From contig VCMS01000289.1 in NCBI GenBank assembly GCA_022539475.1, positions 1 through 64,000 on the forward strand: 64,000 bases of DNA, given 5' to 3'. Below the pieces are notes generated by a model. That model had not been told where the DNA came from. It did not search any database and saw only the letters and a list, made by a program, of their open reading frames with translations. Source of the stretch: Gracilaria domingensis. Taxonomy: Eukaryota > Rhodophyta > Florideophyceae > Gracilariales > Gracilariaceae. A program made the translations under genes and the position numbers. The first letter of the stretch is position 1. Every line of letters starts with the position of its first letter. Below are positions 1-9,290 of this stretch, piece after piece.

Positions 1-129
1 ATTCTTCTCGATAATAAAGTGTCTTGCATTGGTGATCTCTGATCTTCTTTTGTTTTCCGCTGTTAGTTAGTTAAGTTAGCTTTTCGTGTAGGCGTGGCGT
101 TCAACGGGCTTCGATAACCCGCCCCTTCC

Positions 130-2465
130 TTAGGCGACGCGTACGCACGCGAAGCAAATATATACCAGTTGGTGGGGGGCGTTTCGCCCTTGTTTGCGCC
201 AGTATAATCGGATGATGAAGTTGTTAGGGATATGACAGGTGGTTTCCAATAGAGTCGTGCTCGGGCGACCATCCTCCCATCTTTCCCGGGTAGCGCATCC
301 CTTTGTGGTGGTGTTCGTGACGGCTACAAATGGTGTCAATATGCGCACTCCTGAGTGTCCTACTTGATTTGGTGTGACTCTTCCATTTGTCATGGGTCGG
401 TGGCTCCCCGTGGTGGTGTGACCCGTTGGTCCTTGCCGAGGCTCGAATCTCCTGTGCCGCTTGGGTGCGTTTGGGTCGCCGTTACGGCTGCTGTGGGACA
501 GGTTGACCGTCGGCTGAAACTCATCATAGGAGGGGGTATGGGAGACGTTTGCTCCTCTCCGCTCTTGCTGCGTTGGCTCACCTATTGGTTGTGTATTCGC
601 TGTCGTCGGTTGTGCGGCCTTGACAATCCTGTCGATGGAGACCGTGTTCTCCAAACCTTCCCATTATGACCGTAGCGGTATGCTCATCGGAGCGAATCAC
701 CTTGTATGGTCCCGTGGACTTGGGTAGTAAGTTTAGAATTGATATCCTCCTCAAGGCGGATGTCCTCTTCCATCTCCGCTGGGGTTGGTCGCTTACCTTT
801 TGGTGGCACGTCAAGGAAGACCATGTCTCCTGCTACCACTTTGGTCACTTTGCTCACCGTTCGGTCATAGTCCGCTTTATACCGTTCTTGGGCTGCTGTC
901 ATCTTAACTTTGGCAGCAGCCAAAGCGGCGCGTAACTTCTGGAGTATGTTTCTCTTGACCTTCGCCGGTGTGAGTGTCCCGGCCGCTTCCGAGCGGTCAG
1001 GTCCGAGCTGGACGATAATACCATGTGGTGTTCGCGAAAGTACCAGGTCGAATGGGGTTGTTTGAGTGACCCTGTGGACCTGGAGGCTGTACGCATATGT
1101 CAATGGTTGGACATACTCAGACCATGTGGTTTGGTGCTCTTCGACATAGTGCCGTAGGCGTGCCACTAGGGTCTTATTGAAGCGTTCCACTTGGCCGTTT
1201 GTTTGCGGATGATAGGCCGTGGTAAAGTAGTGCTTGACCCCTAGCATTGTACAAACCGCCTCGAAGAACTTAGAAGCTAGGTTCGAACCGTTATCGGTCA
1301 GTAGGTACATGGGAGCACCGTACGGGTAGACCCAATTCTCCAGGAAGGCTGTCGCTAGTGTCGTTGCCGTTTGGTTCTTCAGAGGTATGGCCCTGGTGAG
1401 CTTTGTGAACCTGTCGGTTATGACTACTACAAAGCGATAACCCTCTGAGGTCTTGGGCAGGGGCCCCAGTATGTCGATTGCTACGAATTCCAGGGGCCCC
1501 GCCGCCGGGAATAGCTTTAGGTACTTCCTGTGCTTCCCCACACCACCTCGGGTCTTAATGCACGAATTGCATTGCGCCACATAGGTATATACATCGTTAG
1601 CCATATGCGGCCAGTAGAATTGCCTCCGAAGGGTATAGTACAACCGCGTGGCTCCAGGGTGTCCCGAAAGCCGTGGATTGTGTGACAGATATAACACCCT
1701 TTGTCTTAATGACTCAGGTACGACCTTCTGGAGAGCTCCGTCTAAAGGTGAGCGTCTGATGAGGTACCCATTGTGGTCGACGTCGAAATGAGAATCCTTC
1801 CTTCCAAGTACGTCAGCGAGCGTTTTGCACAACCTATCGGTCGATTGTTCGCGTAAGAATTCCTCACGGGTGATTGGAGCGTGTTCCCCTTCCTCCACAG
1901 GAAGGAGGGTCTCCACTACCACTTGGTACGTACTGTCATCATGCCAGTATCCCTTCAGAACTTCATTGACCTCGTGGTTAGCTGGTTCTATAGTAAAGCA
2001 TGGGATGTCGTCGTCCACTGGGTCAGTGTCCAATCCTTCGGTATTCAACCGGGACAATGCATCCGCCACTCGGTGCTTGACCCCGGGGCGGTACTGCACA
2101 TCGTACTCAAACTCCGAGAGTCTCAGACGCCATCGGGCCAGACGACCCGATGCGTCTGCCAAGCCTAATATCCACCTCAAGGAGTCGTGATCCGTTCGGA
2201 GCGTGAAGCGCACACCATATAGGTAAGGACGTAGCATGAGCATACTCCAAACAACCGCTAGGCATTCCTTCTCCGTTACGGTGTAGTTCTGCTCCGCTTG
2301 GTTAAGAGCTCTACTCGAATACCCAATTGGTGCGAGCTTGCCGTCCTCCTGTTCCTGCATTAGGCAGCAACCTATTTGGGCGTCCGACGCATCTATGTCC
2401 AGTGTATACGGGAGTCCCGTTTTGGGCAATGCCAGTACCGGTGGGGAGAGAAGCGCTGCTTTCAA
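130..2465 (-). CDS. RNase H and integrase region of Gypsy element A (fossil)
   Basis: The main open stretch begins at 2,465 and shows the RNase H core (DIDASDAQIGCC near residues 22-33, EKECLAV near 65, TDHDSLRWIL near 90), then the integrase HHCC zinc-binding domain (a GHPGATRLYY / QCNSCIK pattern near residues 265-305) and the DDE core: AIDILGP, LTDNGSNLASKFF, and PQTNGQVERFN. The integrase C-terminal GPY-like module lies towards 600-820, with a tail continuing to about 130. In the family this polyprotein is processed into RNase H, which removes template RNA, and integrase, which inserts the cDNA. It lies directly downstream of the RT segment. Treated as a fossil; it does not read as one uninterrupted frame to the end. 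Confidence 0.88.
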
Positions 2466-2479
2466 TGTATAGAACGCCT

Positions 2480-3649
2480 CTACCTCGTCTCGTCCTCTTC
2501 CAGGTGGTCAAAGTGTGTGGGCTGCCCCTTCTGCAACCTCCGGTTCAGGGGTGCGGCTATCTTTGCAAAACCCTTGATGAACCGCCGGTAGACGTTGCAT
2601 AGACCTATAAAGGATCGTATGTCCGTCTGCAACGTAGGGAGCTTCGCTTCCTGTACCGCTCGGATATTCCGTTTGGTCACTTCGAGTTTCCCGGGGCTTA
2701 TTGTATGCCCTAGGTACTCTACCTCTTGGTTGAAGAACATACACTTTCGTAGTTTGAGGGTCACGCCTGCCTCCTGTAGCAACTGCAGTACCACTTGGAC
2801 GTGCGAGAAGTGCTCCTCTATGGACCTCGAGTAGATGACTACGTCATCTATGTATACCAATGCGGTTGTCCACTTCACTTTAGACAGTATGATGTCTAAC
2901 GCCCTTTGGAAGGTAGCGGGGGCGTTTCGTAAACCAAACGGCATGCGTAAGAAGCGATACAGGCCTGCGTGGCATGTAAACGCAGTCTTATCACGGTCAC
3001 CCTCTGGTATTTCGATCTGCCAATACCCGCAGTTCGCGTCCAGTGTGGTAAAGATGTTCGCATCTCCTAGGGAGTCGATGCATTCATCCATCCTCGGGAT
3101 GGGGTACGAGTCCCCTACCGTTACGGCATTAAGTTTTCTGTAGTCAATACAGAACCTCATACGGGTCTCTCCTCGTTTTTGGGCTAGCACTACAGGGCTA
3201 GCCCATTCCGAGTTTGCCGGTTCTATAACCCCCTCGCGGAGCATCCGCTCTACCTCCTCCAGCTCTACCTCACGGGCCTTATGTCCCGCGCGGTATGGCT
3301 GTTGGTGGATAGGACGGGAGTCCGGTTTGAGGTCAATCCTGTGCTGGGTGGCCTTAATGGCTCCCAGCTTACCCGACCACATGGTACTGAATGGCTCCAG
3401 GAGTCCAAGGATCCGAGCTCTGAGCTCTTCCCCTTCAAGTCCTATATTCACCTCCGTCTTCCAATTGGTCACTGGGTCGAGCTCCAGTTTCTGGTCTTCT
3501 CGCTCAGCTAGTCGCTGCACCATATGGTCTGTTCGCGACGAATTCAACGAATTGACACTGCCCCCCCCCTTCCTTAGCATCCACGACCTCGTGGGACCAT
3601 TGTGGTACAATTGTAAAGATCGTACGGGGAGCCGGTAAGGCAAGACCAA
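2480..3649 (-). CDS. Reverse transcriptase region of Gypsy element A (fossil)
   Basis: A 389-codon open stretch with the standard RT landmarks: FCIDYRKLNAVT at residues 166-177, TTLDA at 201-205 (first catalytic Asp), MPFGLRNAPATFQ at 236-248, and the catalytic YIDDV box at 266-270. The thumb and connection follow (YLGHTIS, then RSFIGLCNVYRRFIKGF). This is the RNA/DNA-dependent DNA polymerase of a Ty3/Gypsy element. It overlaps the end of the protease frame upstream and abuts RNase H downstream, in the expected pol order. No chromodomain could be recognised in the pol tail. Confidence 0.92.
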   Translation of the reverse strand: MVLPYRLPVRSLQLYHNGPTRSWMLRKGGGSVNSLNSSRTDHMVQRLAEREDQKLELDPVTNWKTEVNIGLEGEELRARILGLLEPFSTMWSGKLGAIKATQHRIDLKPDSRPIHQQPYRAGHKAREVELEEVERMLREGVIEPANSEWASPVVLAQKRGETRMRFCIDYRKLNAVTVGDSYPIPRMDECIDSLGDANIFTTLDANCGYWQIEIPEGDRDKTAFTCHAGLYRFLRMPFGLRNAPATFQRALDIILSKVKWTTALVYIDDVVIYSRSIEEHFSHVQVVLQLLQEAGVTLKLRKCMFFNQEVEYLGHTISPGKLEVTKRNIRAVQEAKLPTLQTDIRSFIGLCNVYRRFIKGFAKIAAPLNRRLQKGQPTHFDHLEEDETR

Positions 3650-4709
3650 TTACGGTGTGCTTTGGCAACTTGACCGGGCGGTTGCTGAAGTTACTCAGGT
3701 AGACCTGAAACGGTTTTGTCGGTATGTTGTCGACTATACCATTCGCCATTAAGGTCATGTGTCGTTCGGCCAACCGTGAATGGTTCTGAATGGATAACAG
3801 GCCAGGTTGTTGGCATGTGACCTTCACTACCAAGTGGTTCATAGGCGGTATTGTTACCGCCTTTGCCAATCGAACCTTGTTGGAGAGTGTGTTTTCCGGG
3901 ACCGGTTGGTGTTGAGTGCGGTTCTCTTTCGTAGAGGCACCCTTGTGGTTACCAATAATGGCGATCCGGGGGCCATTATGGAACAGAACTGTCTTAGAAC
4001 GTGGAAAAATTGCCCTGACATGCTGGTCTATAAAAGTTGTTCCGAGGATACAGTCTGTTGCCAGTTGGTTAACGACTATGAAGCGAACTCGGACCCTCAT
4101 GGTGTCAATCAATACCATTATGGTAAGCGCTCCCATGACGGTTAGTGGTCTGTTGTTGGCGTCAACCAGTGGGTTAGTTAATGTACATGGCTGAAGCTTA
4201 TTAAGTTGTCTGTTAGTTAATAGTTTGGCATTCACCAGATTAGGTCCTGCCCCGGTGTCCAGGACAGTGACGCATGGTATCAAGTGGTTAGAAGTAAACC
4301 CGAGGGTGACGTTTACCTTATAGGTACTATGCTTGAGAAAGCATATCGGTTCGGTGCCGTCCATGAGGCTCTCCTCCCCTGTAACCAATGGGTAATTGTC
4401 CATACTTGCACCACTTGGTTCTGGAAGGCCTTCCGTCTTCGGACAGTTGGGGAAGGCCTCTATCCCAACTGTTCGGCGTTTTCCGCCTGCGGGGCGGGAT
4501 CCGTTTGGTCCTGCTCCGTAACGAGGTGTACCTGATGAGGTGTGGCTGCATTGGGTCGCGCATTTGCGTGTCCCGTGCCTGCGCTCCGCGCCGTGGGCCC
4601 AAATATATCCTGGTGGTTCTGCTGGCGAGCAGTCAGGAGAGCGTTCCTGTTCTGCGGAGCCACACTTGGGCACGCTGTTGCCAAGTGGTGAGGCGACAAA
4701 CAGAACCAA
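3504..4709 (-). CDS. Retropepsin-like protease region of Gypsy element A (fossil)
   Basis: An open stretch of about 400 codons. Near residues 145-165 it carries the aspartic protease signature VLDTGAGPNLVNAKLL; further on, the motif DCILGTTFI matches the second retropepsin landmark (family pattern xxxLGxxF). The protein would act as a homodimeric protease that cuts Gag-Pol. It overlaps the 3' part of gag in another frame and the 5' part of RT, which suggests read-through expression. The function of the first ~130 residues, which overlap gag, is unclear. Confidence 0.8.
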   Translation of the reverse strand: MVLFVASPLGNSVPKCGSAEQERSPDCSPAEPPGYIWAHGAERRHGTRKCATQCSHTSSGTPRYGAGPNGSRPAGGKRRTVGIEAFPNCPKTEGLPEPSGASMDNYPLVTGEESLMDGTEPICFLKHSTYKVNVTLGFTSNHLIPCVTVLDTGAGPNLVNAKLLTNRQLNKLQPCTLTNPLVDANNRPLTVMGALTIMVLIDTMRVRVRFIVVNQLATDCILGTTFIDQHVRAIFPRSKTVLFHNGPRIAIIGNHKGASTKENRTQHQPVPENTLSNKVRLAKAVTIPPMNHLVVKVTCQQPGLLSIQNHSRLAERHMTLMANGIVDNIPTKPFQVYLSNFSNRPVKLPKHTVIGLALPAPRTIFTIVPQWSHEVVDAKEGGGQCQFVEFVANRPYGAATS

Positions 4710-6727
4710 CAGAGGAGATTGCCGGTTGTGGGGTCCTTCATCGCGAGCGATGACGCGCTCGATGGGGGACGGCCTCCAGTAGATACTGCACTCCGTTGCT
4801 GCGGGGGTGGTCCTCGTTCACCATATTGCTTGAATGGTACCGCTAGGACCGGGCTGATCGGTACGGATACCTGTGATGGTGGAGCTGAGGTTTGTCTCGA
4901 GGGTGGCTCGCTGGATAGCGAGCTGGACCAAGAGGTATTACCGTGCGATCGAGTTGTCGGTTGTGCATGCACCAAGTGGACTGGGTGACCCTGGGAGTCG
5001 TATTGTGTGGACGCCTCCTCCGTAGTGGTCTCCTCTTCCTCTATGTCAAACACTGACCGCCTGGTTTTTCCTTTCTCCTTCGATGGTTTGCCAAGTGGTG
5101 CGGAGTCTTTCCTGGCCCCTGACCGAACGGTGTCGCCTAGTGCCTGTGCATGGCGGGCTAGTGCGTTGTAGTCGACCGTGCGGTTGGTAGCTAGGTAGTT
5201 ACGAACCTGTGATCGGATAGACTTCGCCACGTTGTCGGCGTACATCGATTTCAACCTTTTGGTAGTAAAGACGCTTCCACAGCGGGAGGCTAATGCCCAT
5301 AAGGAGCGAGCGAATTCCAATTCGGTTTGTCCCGCGCGCTGGCGGTACGCAAGCACCTCTGCGTACGCTTCCTGGATTACCTCATCGGTCGCGTAGGTTT
5401 CCAGTAGGAAGTTAACCACCTGTGGGTATGTCGTCAACATTTCCGTTTGGTCTTCGTCCACCGCCATGGTGTTTCCTTGGAGGCGGCTGTGGAGCAACGC
5501 TCCAGCCTGACCAGTTAGGTAGAATTGAAACAGCCACATGGCTGCTGCCTCTGAAAACCCATTCTGGTCACAAGCGATCTTGAACCTTTGAAGGAAATCA
5601 ATGATCGCAATAGGGTCATCCCCGCTAAAGCGAGTTTCACCCAGTTGGAAACGAAGCTTCCTATGATGCTTCGTTATCTTCTGAGCTACCTCTTTGGTAT
5701 ACTCAGCCTGTCTGTTCTCTAACCTATAGGTACGATAGTCAACCGCTTTGGTGAATAAATCATTGAGCGGCGTAAGCACCTCTAGGTCAGTCTCCTCGTC
5801 GGAAGTTGAGTCCGAATCGTTATACCTTTTGGTCTTACCCTTGCGGGGATTCTTTCCTTTCTTCTGGCGAGAGTCCTTCCTCTTGCGTCGTGAACCTGTA
5901 CGGTCGTCGTCTCCTGACGAATCCGAATCGGTGTCTGAGGACGAAGAGTCCGAGTCCGACCGGCGACTCTTTCTCTTTCCCCTTTTGGTTTTCTTCTTCT
6001 TACCATTTGGTTTACGTCGACGCTCGTCTCCTGAGCTCGACGAATCTCCATCAGGGTCTCCACCACTTGGTCCTGACGGAGCTACACCAGTAGGTTGGGG
6101 GAGGTAAACGTACCTCGGGCCCTCCATCCCTGGAGGCTCTGCCCCTTTCCCCATGCGGTCGATAAATCCTTCACCAGTCGGTTGTGTAGGAAGGTTAGGG
6201 TGGAGAATACCAAGTGGTTTGGTGGCGTCTACTGCAGGCGGGGGAGCTTGCTTCATGAGCGCGGCCTGGGCCACCATCTCAGGTTGAAGCTTAGCCCCCT
6301 GCTGCTGCAGAGCCAGCATAACCAATCGGTCGATGTGTCCTCGTACCTCGTTCTCGAGGTACTGTAACACCACCACAGGTACCTTGTCGAGGACCTCCTG
6401 GGAGGCTCGATCAACTACCACTCGGGTGACCTCGTCCAAGTCCAGTCGCGGTCCGACTGGCACCTCCATTTGGTCTACCACTGGGGTTGTTACAGGAGCG
6501 GGCTCCGCCCTTGCGGAGCCTGCTCCTCCGTCCACTTGGTCAGCCCGGGGAAGGGTCGAGGGGCCCCCAGCCTCTCGGTCTTTCTTCTTCCCCCTGGGTG
6601 AGCGTTCCTTCCGAATCAGGTCCTCCGGGTTATCCAACACCGGATAGGACACTGAACCCCGTATGGGGTGACCACTTGGTGGAGCGCTCGGCGCCCTCTT
6701 TGGGTAGCGCGCGCCCCGTTTCTCCAT
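4460..6727 (-). CDS. Gag polyprotein of Gypsy element A (fossil, open frame)
   Basis: A 755-codon open frame starting at the ATG at 6,727. The N-terminal third is Pro/Gly-rich, followed by a long alternating acidic and basic tract (Ser/Asp runs and KKKKTKRGKRKSRR, about residues 235-310), then a capsid-like helical region (TRFSGDDPIAIIDFLQRFK, WLFQFYLTGQAGALLHSRL), and near residue 690 a CCHC zinc knuckle with spacing C-x2-C-x4-H-x4-C (CWFCLSPHHLATAC). This is the order found in Gypsy Gag proteins, where the knuckle packages RNA. The frame is uninterrupted. Four exact ACCANNTGGT decamers fall inside it, all read as Pro-x-Gly codons. Confidence 0.88.
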   Translation of the reverse strand: MEKRGARYPKRAPSAPPSGHPIRGSVSYPVLDNPEDLIRKERSPRGKKKDREAGGPSTLPRADQVDGGAGSARAEPAPVTTPVVDQMEVPVGPRLDLDEVTRVVVDRASQEVLDKVPVVVLQYLENEVRGHIDRLVMLALQQQGAKLQPEMVAQAALMKQAPPPAVDATKPLGILHPNLPTQPTGEGFIDRMGKGAEPPGMEGPRYVYLPQPTGVAPSGPSGGDPDGDSSSSGDERRRKPNGKKKKTKRGKRKSRRSDSDSSSSDTDSDSSGDDDRTGSRRKRKDSRQKKGKNPRKGKTKRYNDSDSTSDEETDLEVLTPLNDLFTKAVDYRTYRLENRQAEYTKEVAQKITKHHRKLRFQLGETRFSGDDPIAIIDFLQRFKIACDQNGFSEAAAMWLFQFYLTGQAGALLHSRLQGNTMAVDEDQTEMLTTYPQVVNFLLETYATDEVIQEAYAEVLAYRQRAGQTELEFARSLWALASRCGSVFTTKRLKSMYADNVAKSIRSQVRNYLATNRTVDYNALARHAQALGDTVRSGARKDSAPLGKPSKEKGKTRRSVFDIEEEETTTEEASTQYDSQGHPVHLVHAQPTTRSHGNTSWSSSLSSEPPSRQTSAPPSQVSVPISPVLAVPFKQYGERGPPPQQRSAVSTGGRPPSSASSLAMKDPTTGNLLCWFCLSPHHLATACPSVAPQNRNALLTARQQNHQDIFGPTARSAGTGHANARPNAATPHQVHLVTEQDQTDPAPQAENAEQLG

Positions 6728-7876
6728 TTAGGTAACTGGCGTCGGAGCCAATTGCTTCGGCAACGGGAACCAAACCACTCGGGTATCTCGTGACTTCCAA
6801 ATCCTCCCTTCCCAAAACCACTTGGTAATCCACATATTTCTAGGTCGGGAGACCAAAATATGTGGTATAACCGATCGGTGCGAGCTGCTAGTGGGGAGCC
6901 CTGCGTGGGCTCGACCCGGCGGAGGAGTGAAACGCGTGACACCTAATAGGTCGGCAGCACCCGCCGTTGCCTATAGTGCACGGTGACCAAGTGGTAAATA
7001 CGCCTGCACTGGTGTGCGGCAGGCACGTATAACCCTCGAGGTCAGCAAAACTATTAGAGGACTACTAGACTTACCAATTGGTGACTGTAGAACCGAACTG
7101 GTGTCAAATTAGCCTAGTTGGTGCTTGAGTTTACCATTTGGTGTGGGAGGTTGGCGTCTCGGGGGTTTAGTACACCCGAGCGCCCCTCCGGCTCTCACGG
7201 GCCTAGTGCCACGTGGGCCACCGGGAGGTGCATTTGTGGTGCACCACCCCGGCCACATATCTACACTACCTAGTAAATATTAATTCTAAATTAACGAAAA
7301 TAGACTAATTAGTCCTTGTCCAAGCCTGCGCTTGCGCGTCCCACGTGGTACAGTAGACACACGTGCCCGGGAGCCCGTGACGTCACCACTTGGTCTTGTA
7401 GAGCCCCCGTTGATCTGGCCGAGCTATACTGCAGTGTGCACACGAGACCAACGGAGGGCCACATACTACAACTTCAAGGAGGAGGGCGGAAGACCGGGCC
7501 GCCCGTAGCGAGAAATAAGAAAACGGGGGAGGAGTAGGTTGATGGCAGGGAAGCACAGACCGTGCTAAAGAAAAGTGGTGATGCCAAAGGAGAGGGTCGA
7601 CGACAGAGAGGGAGAGGGATGAGAGAGGGTTGGGGGGTCGTCGTGAGGGGAGAAGTGGTCTGTCCGAGTCGAGTCTGCGGTGAGGTCTCGAACTCGGGGG
7701 TTTATATCTACAATCACAGTGCTTCGTGTACCCTACGCCACATGCTGAATATTGGTCTCCACTGAATACCCTAGCAGTGATGACATGCCATGATGGCACA
7801 AATTCAATACATCTTCCGGCTCACCTCAGGGCCAAAGCCCTACTATGGTCCACCACTTTAGGGTATCTTCCCCATA

Positions 7877-8410
7877 ATGTTACAGGTTCGAGGTACCTAC
7901 GTGTCTTATCACGTTTGTTTTCAGTTTGTACTGTCGTGTCCAAACTCGCTTCTGGTATCCGAGCCGTACTCACGCCACCAGCTCACAATGACCAACGTAA
8001 CGACCAACATTCGTCAACTGACGGACGACGAGACTGGTAAATCCGATATTCCCCGTATGGAATCCACCGTAATCGAATATGAGGCTGAAGAGGCGTCTTC
8101 TAGTGTTAGCTCTAGCCCGGAAGATGATGCTGACGATATGGAGTACACGTGGGACGATGACGCTCGCCCTCCTTCTCGAATAGAAAACTTGGAGCAGCTG
8201 CTGTTGGACATGGTGGCCAAGAAAGTTGAGGTGGATGTGGGTATGTTGGAAATCTATGTAGCGGTTCCGCGTCTTCCTTTGGGCTACACTCGTGGTCTAA
8301 TGGCCGGCTTACTGTTTGCTTGCAAACACTATAGAGTCCTGATGAATGGTCCTTCTCTTCTTGCCAAGGTGTATCGCGCACTTAAAGTGCAGTACGATTC
8401 CTCCAAATGA
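7877..8410 (+). CDS. Hypothetical small protein, acidic N-half
   Basis: Open for 177 codons. A likelier start is the ATG at 7,988 (MTNVTTNIRQLTDDE), giving about 140 residues. The first half is Ser/Glu/Asp-rich (SSSVSSSPEDDADDMEY); the second half could form two helices and contains LPLGYTRGLMAGLLFACKHY. I do not recognise a family. It lies just outside the clear part of Gypsy element A, on the opposite strand, and just before the hairpin array. Composition is gene-like and the frame is clean, but there is no second copy in this window and no identified promoter, so it could be a host gene, a fragment or chance. Confidence 0.35.
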   Translation: MLQVRGTYVSYHVCFQFVLSCPNSLLVSEPYSRHQLTMTNVTTNIRQLTDDETGKSDIPRMESTVIEYEAEEASSSVSSSPEDDADDMEYTWDDDARPPSRIENLEQLLLDMVAKKVEVDVGMLEIYVAVPRLPLGYTRGLMAGLLFACKHYRVLMNGPSLLAKVYRALKVQYDSSK

Positions 8411-8662
8411 CGTCATTGCTTCTAGATAGGTTCTTCTGAGCCCGTGAGGTCGGCGCTTTTGTAAGGTCGTTTCTGCTTGGTTGCATTTGAGCGATTTGTT
8501 TTGATGCGTTACAATCTTGTCCCAAAGCGTCATCGCTCGTACACCATTACAGGGATAGCCAGCACCCTCCCACATAATTGTCACAGCAACGTCCGTAGCA
8601 CCAGCAGCACCCTTCTGGCGCGCCGTTAAGCCACGGCCCGCAGTGATGATTTCTTCTTTGGT
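8411..8662. other. Spacer without recognisable feature
   Basis: Between the small ORF and the hairpin array I see no gene, RNA or repeat. Confidence 0.5.
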
Positions 8663-8883
8663 GGCGAGCGCACCGCAGCGCGCGGCGCGCCACCCTCACT
8701 CAAGTTTTGCAGCTCGCGGGCCGCAGCGCGTGGCGCGCGAGTTTCACTCCTTTCATGCGGCTCGCGCGCCGCACCCCGCGGCGCGCGAGCTTCCTTCTTG
8801 CATCACGCGCGCCACAGCGGGCGGCGCGCGAGCTTCCGTTCTTCAAAGCGGCTGTCGCGCCGCGACGTGCGGCGCGCGACACA
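8663..8883. repeat. 48-bp tandem array of GC-rich hairpins (5 units)
   Basis: Five imperfect palindromes start at about 8,663, 8,711, 8,759, 8,806 and 8,854, a period of 47-48 bp. The clearest unit (8,760-8,791) pairs GCTCGCGCGCCGC with GCGGCGCGCGAGC around a 5-nt ACCCC loop; the last pairs TGTCGCGCCGC with GCGGCGCGCGACA around GACGT. Units are separated by about 15-19 bp of T/C-rich spacer that is itself similar (TTCCTTCTTGCA, TTCCGTTCTTCA). The arms differ between units but pairing is mostly kept. Because 48 is a multiple of three, both strands show 16-residue Ala/Arg-rich periodic ORFs; I take those as a by-product. Confidence 0.8.
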
Positions 8884-9100
8884 ACGCCGAAGGGGGAGAC
8901 GTGAAGTGCAGCTTCCACGCTGCGCTTCATATATCTCCCCCTAGATATATAGAAAAATCGGTGGGGGTGTCCCAGAGGGTGCGGGACAACTCCCCATAGT
9001 CCGCCACTACAGTACAGTAATCACAAATGTAGAGGCGCAGTACATTCATTCAGTAAATTTGGTTCTCCTCTGTAGTATACCTCCAGATATACTGCATACG
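8884..9100. other. Non-coding spacer
   Basis: No gene is recognisable between the hairpin array and the first promoter-like module. Confidence 0.5.
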
Positions 9101-9290
9101 ATGCATTTGTTTCCCTAAATTTCAATTTGCTGGAGAACTACTGATCCAAAGCAGGTTGGGTCTCCAAAAACAAACACAAATGCGCCGTGTGACACGGCGC
9201 ATTTTTTAAAAAATAATATATCATTTTGAGTATGCTATTGAAAAGGATGAGTGCTTTCTATATATAAGCGGGAAGGTTTTGCTAATGCTC
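9101..9290 (+). promoter_or_regulatory. Promoter-like module, copy 1 (palindrome plus TATA box)
   Basis: This contains a perfect palindrome at 9,180-9,202 (ATGCGCCGTGT G ACACGGCGCAT) followed by a T run, and about 57 bp further the TATA-like TATATATAAGCGG at 9,259-9,271. The same arrangement recurs at 10,320-10,510 with diverged flanks, so this is a repeated unit, not a chance TATA. Which transcript it would drive is not clear: no long ORF follows. Confidence 0.5.

Larger units (their letters stand above)
164..7394. repeat. Dispersed ACCANNTGGT decamer across Gypsy element A
   Basis: I counted 17 exact copies of the palindromic consensus, starting at 164, 1020, 1121, 1918, 3376, 3529, 3829, 4410, 6002, 6062, 6209, 6671, 6817, 6986, 7073, 7133 and 7385; nine are ACCACTTGGT or its complement ACCAAGTGGT. 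More than a dozen one-mismatch versions lie between them. A fixed 8-base pattern is expected about 0.1 times in 7.5 kb. Copies occur in coding and non-coding parts and in several codon phases (reading as PSG, TMW, TTW, HMV, QVV or NHLV), so the constraint is on DNA, not protein. Density rises towards the 5' end of the element. Confidence 0.85.
1..7500 (-). mobile_element. Ty3/Gypsy LTR retrotransposon A (fossil, left end outside window)
   Basis: On the minus strand, read right to left, the order is Gag with a CCHC knuckle, retropepsin, reverse transcriptase, RNase H, integrase: the Ty3/Gypsy order. No LTR pair can be shown. The 3' LTR should lie left of about position 130 and is probably cut by the window edge; the right limit is uncertain, and 7,260-7,800 contains no gene and may be leader or 5' LTR. 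The element looks fairly young for this window because gag (755 codons) and long parts of pol remain open, but pol is broken, with perhaps two to four interruptions. Adjacent reading frames overlap between Gag, protease and RT, as is common where the family uses frameshift read-through. A decamer ACCANNTGGT is scattered over the whole element. Confidence 0.9.

Noticed and set aside
1-700. LTR pair for Gypsy element A
   Set aside because: No similarity was found between 1-700 and 6,900-8,400; the 3' LTR is probably beyond the left edge.
8663-8883. CRISPR-like array (palindromic repeats with short spacers)
   Set aside because: Palindromic arms differ between units, spacers are similar to one another and too short, and the setting is eukaryotic. 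It is a hairpin minisatellite.
8643-8999. 118-codon Ala/Arg-rich ORF over the hairpin array
   Set aside because: Its 16-residue periodicity is a direct result of the 48-bp DNA repeat and similar ORFs exist on the other strand.
9180-9215. Bacterial-type intrinsic terminator (hairpin plus T run)
   Set aside because: Eukaryotic context, and the hairpin sits upstream of a repeated TATA box, so a regulatory palindrome is likelier.
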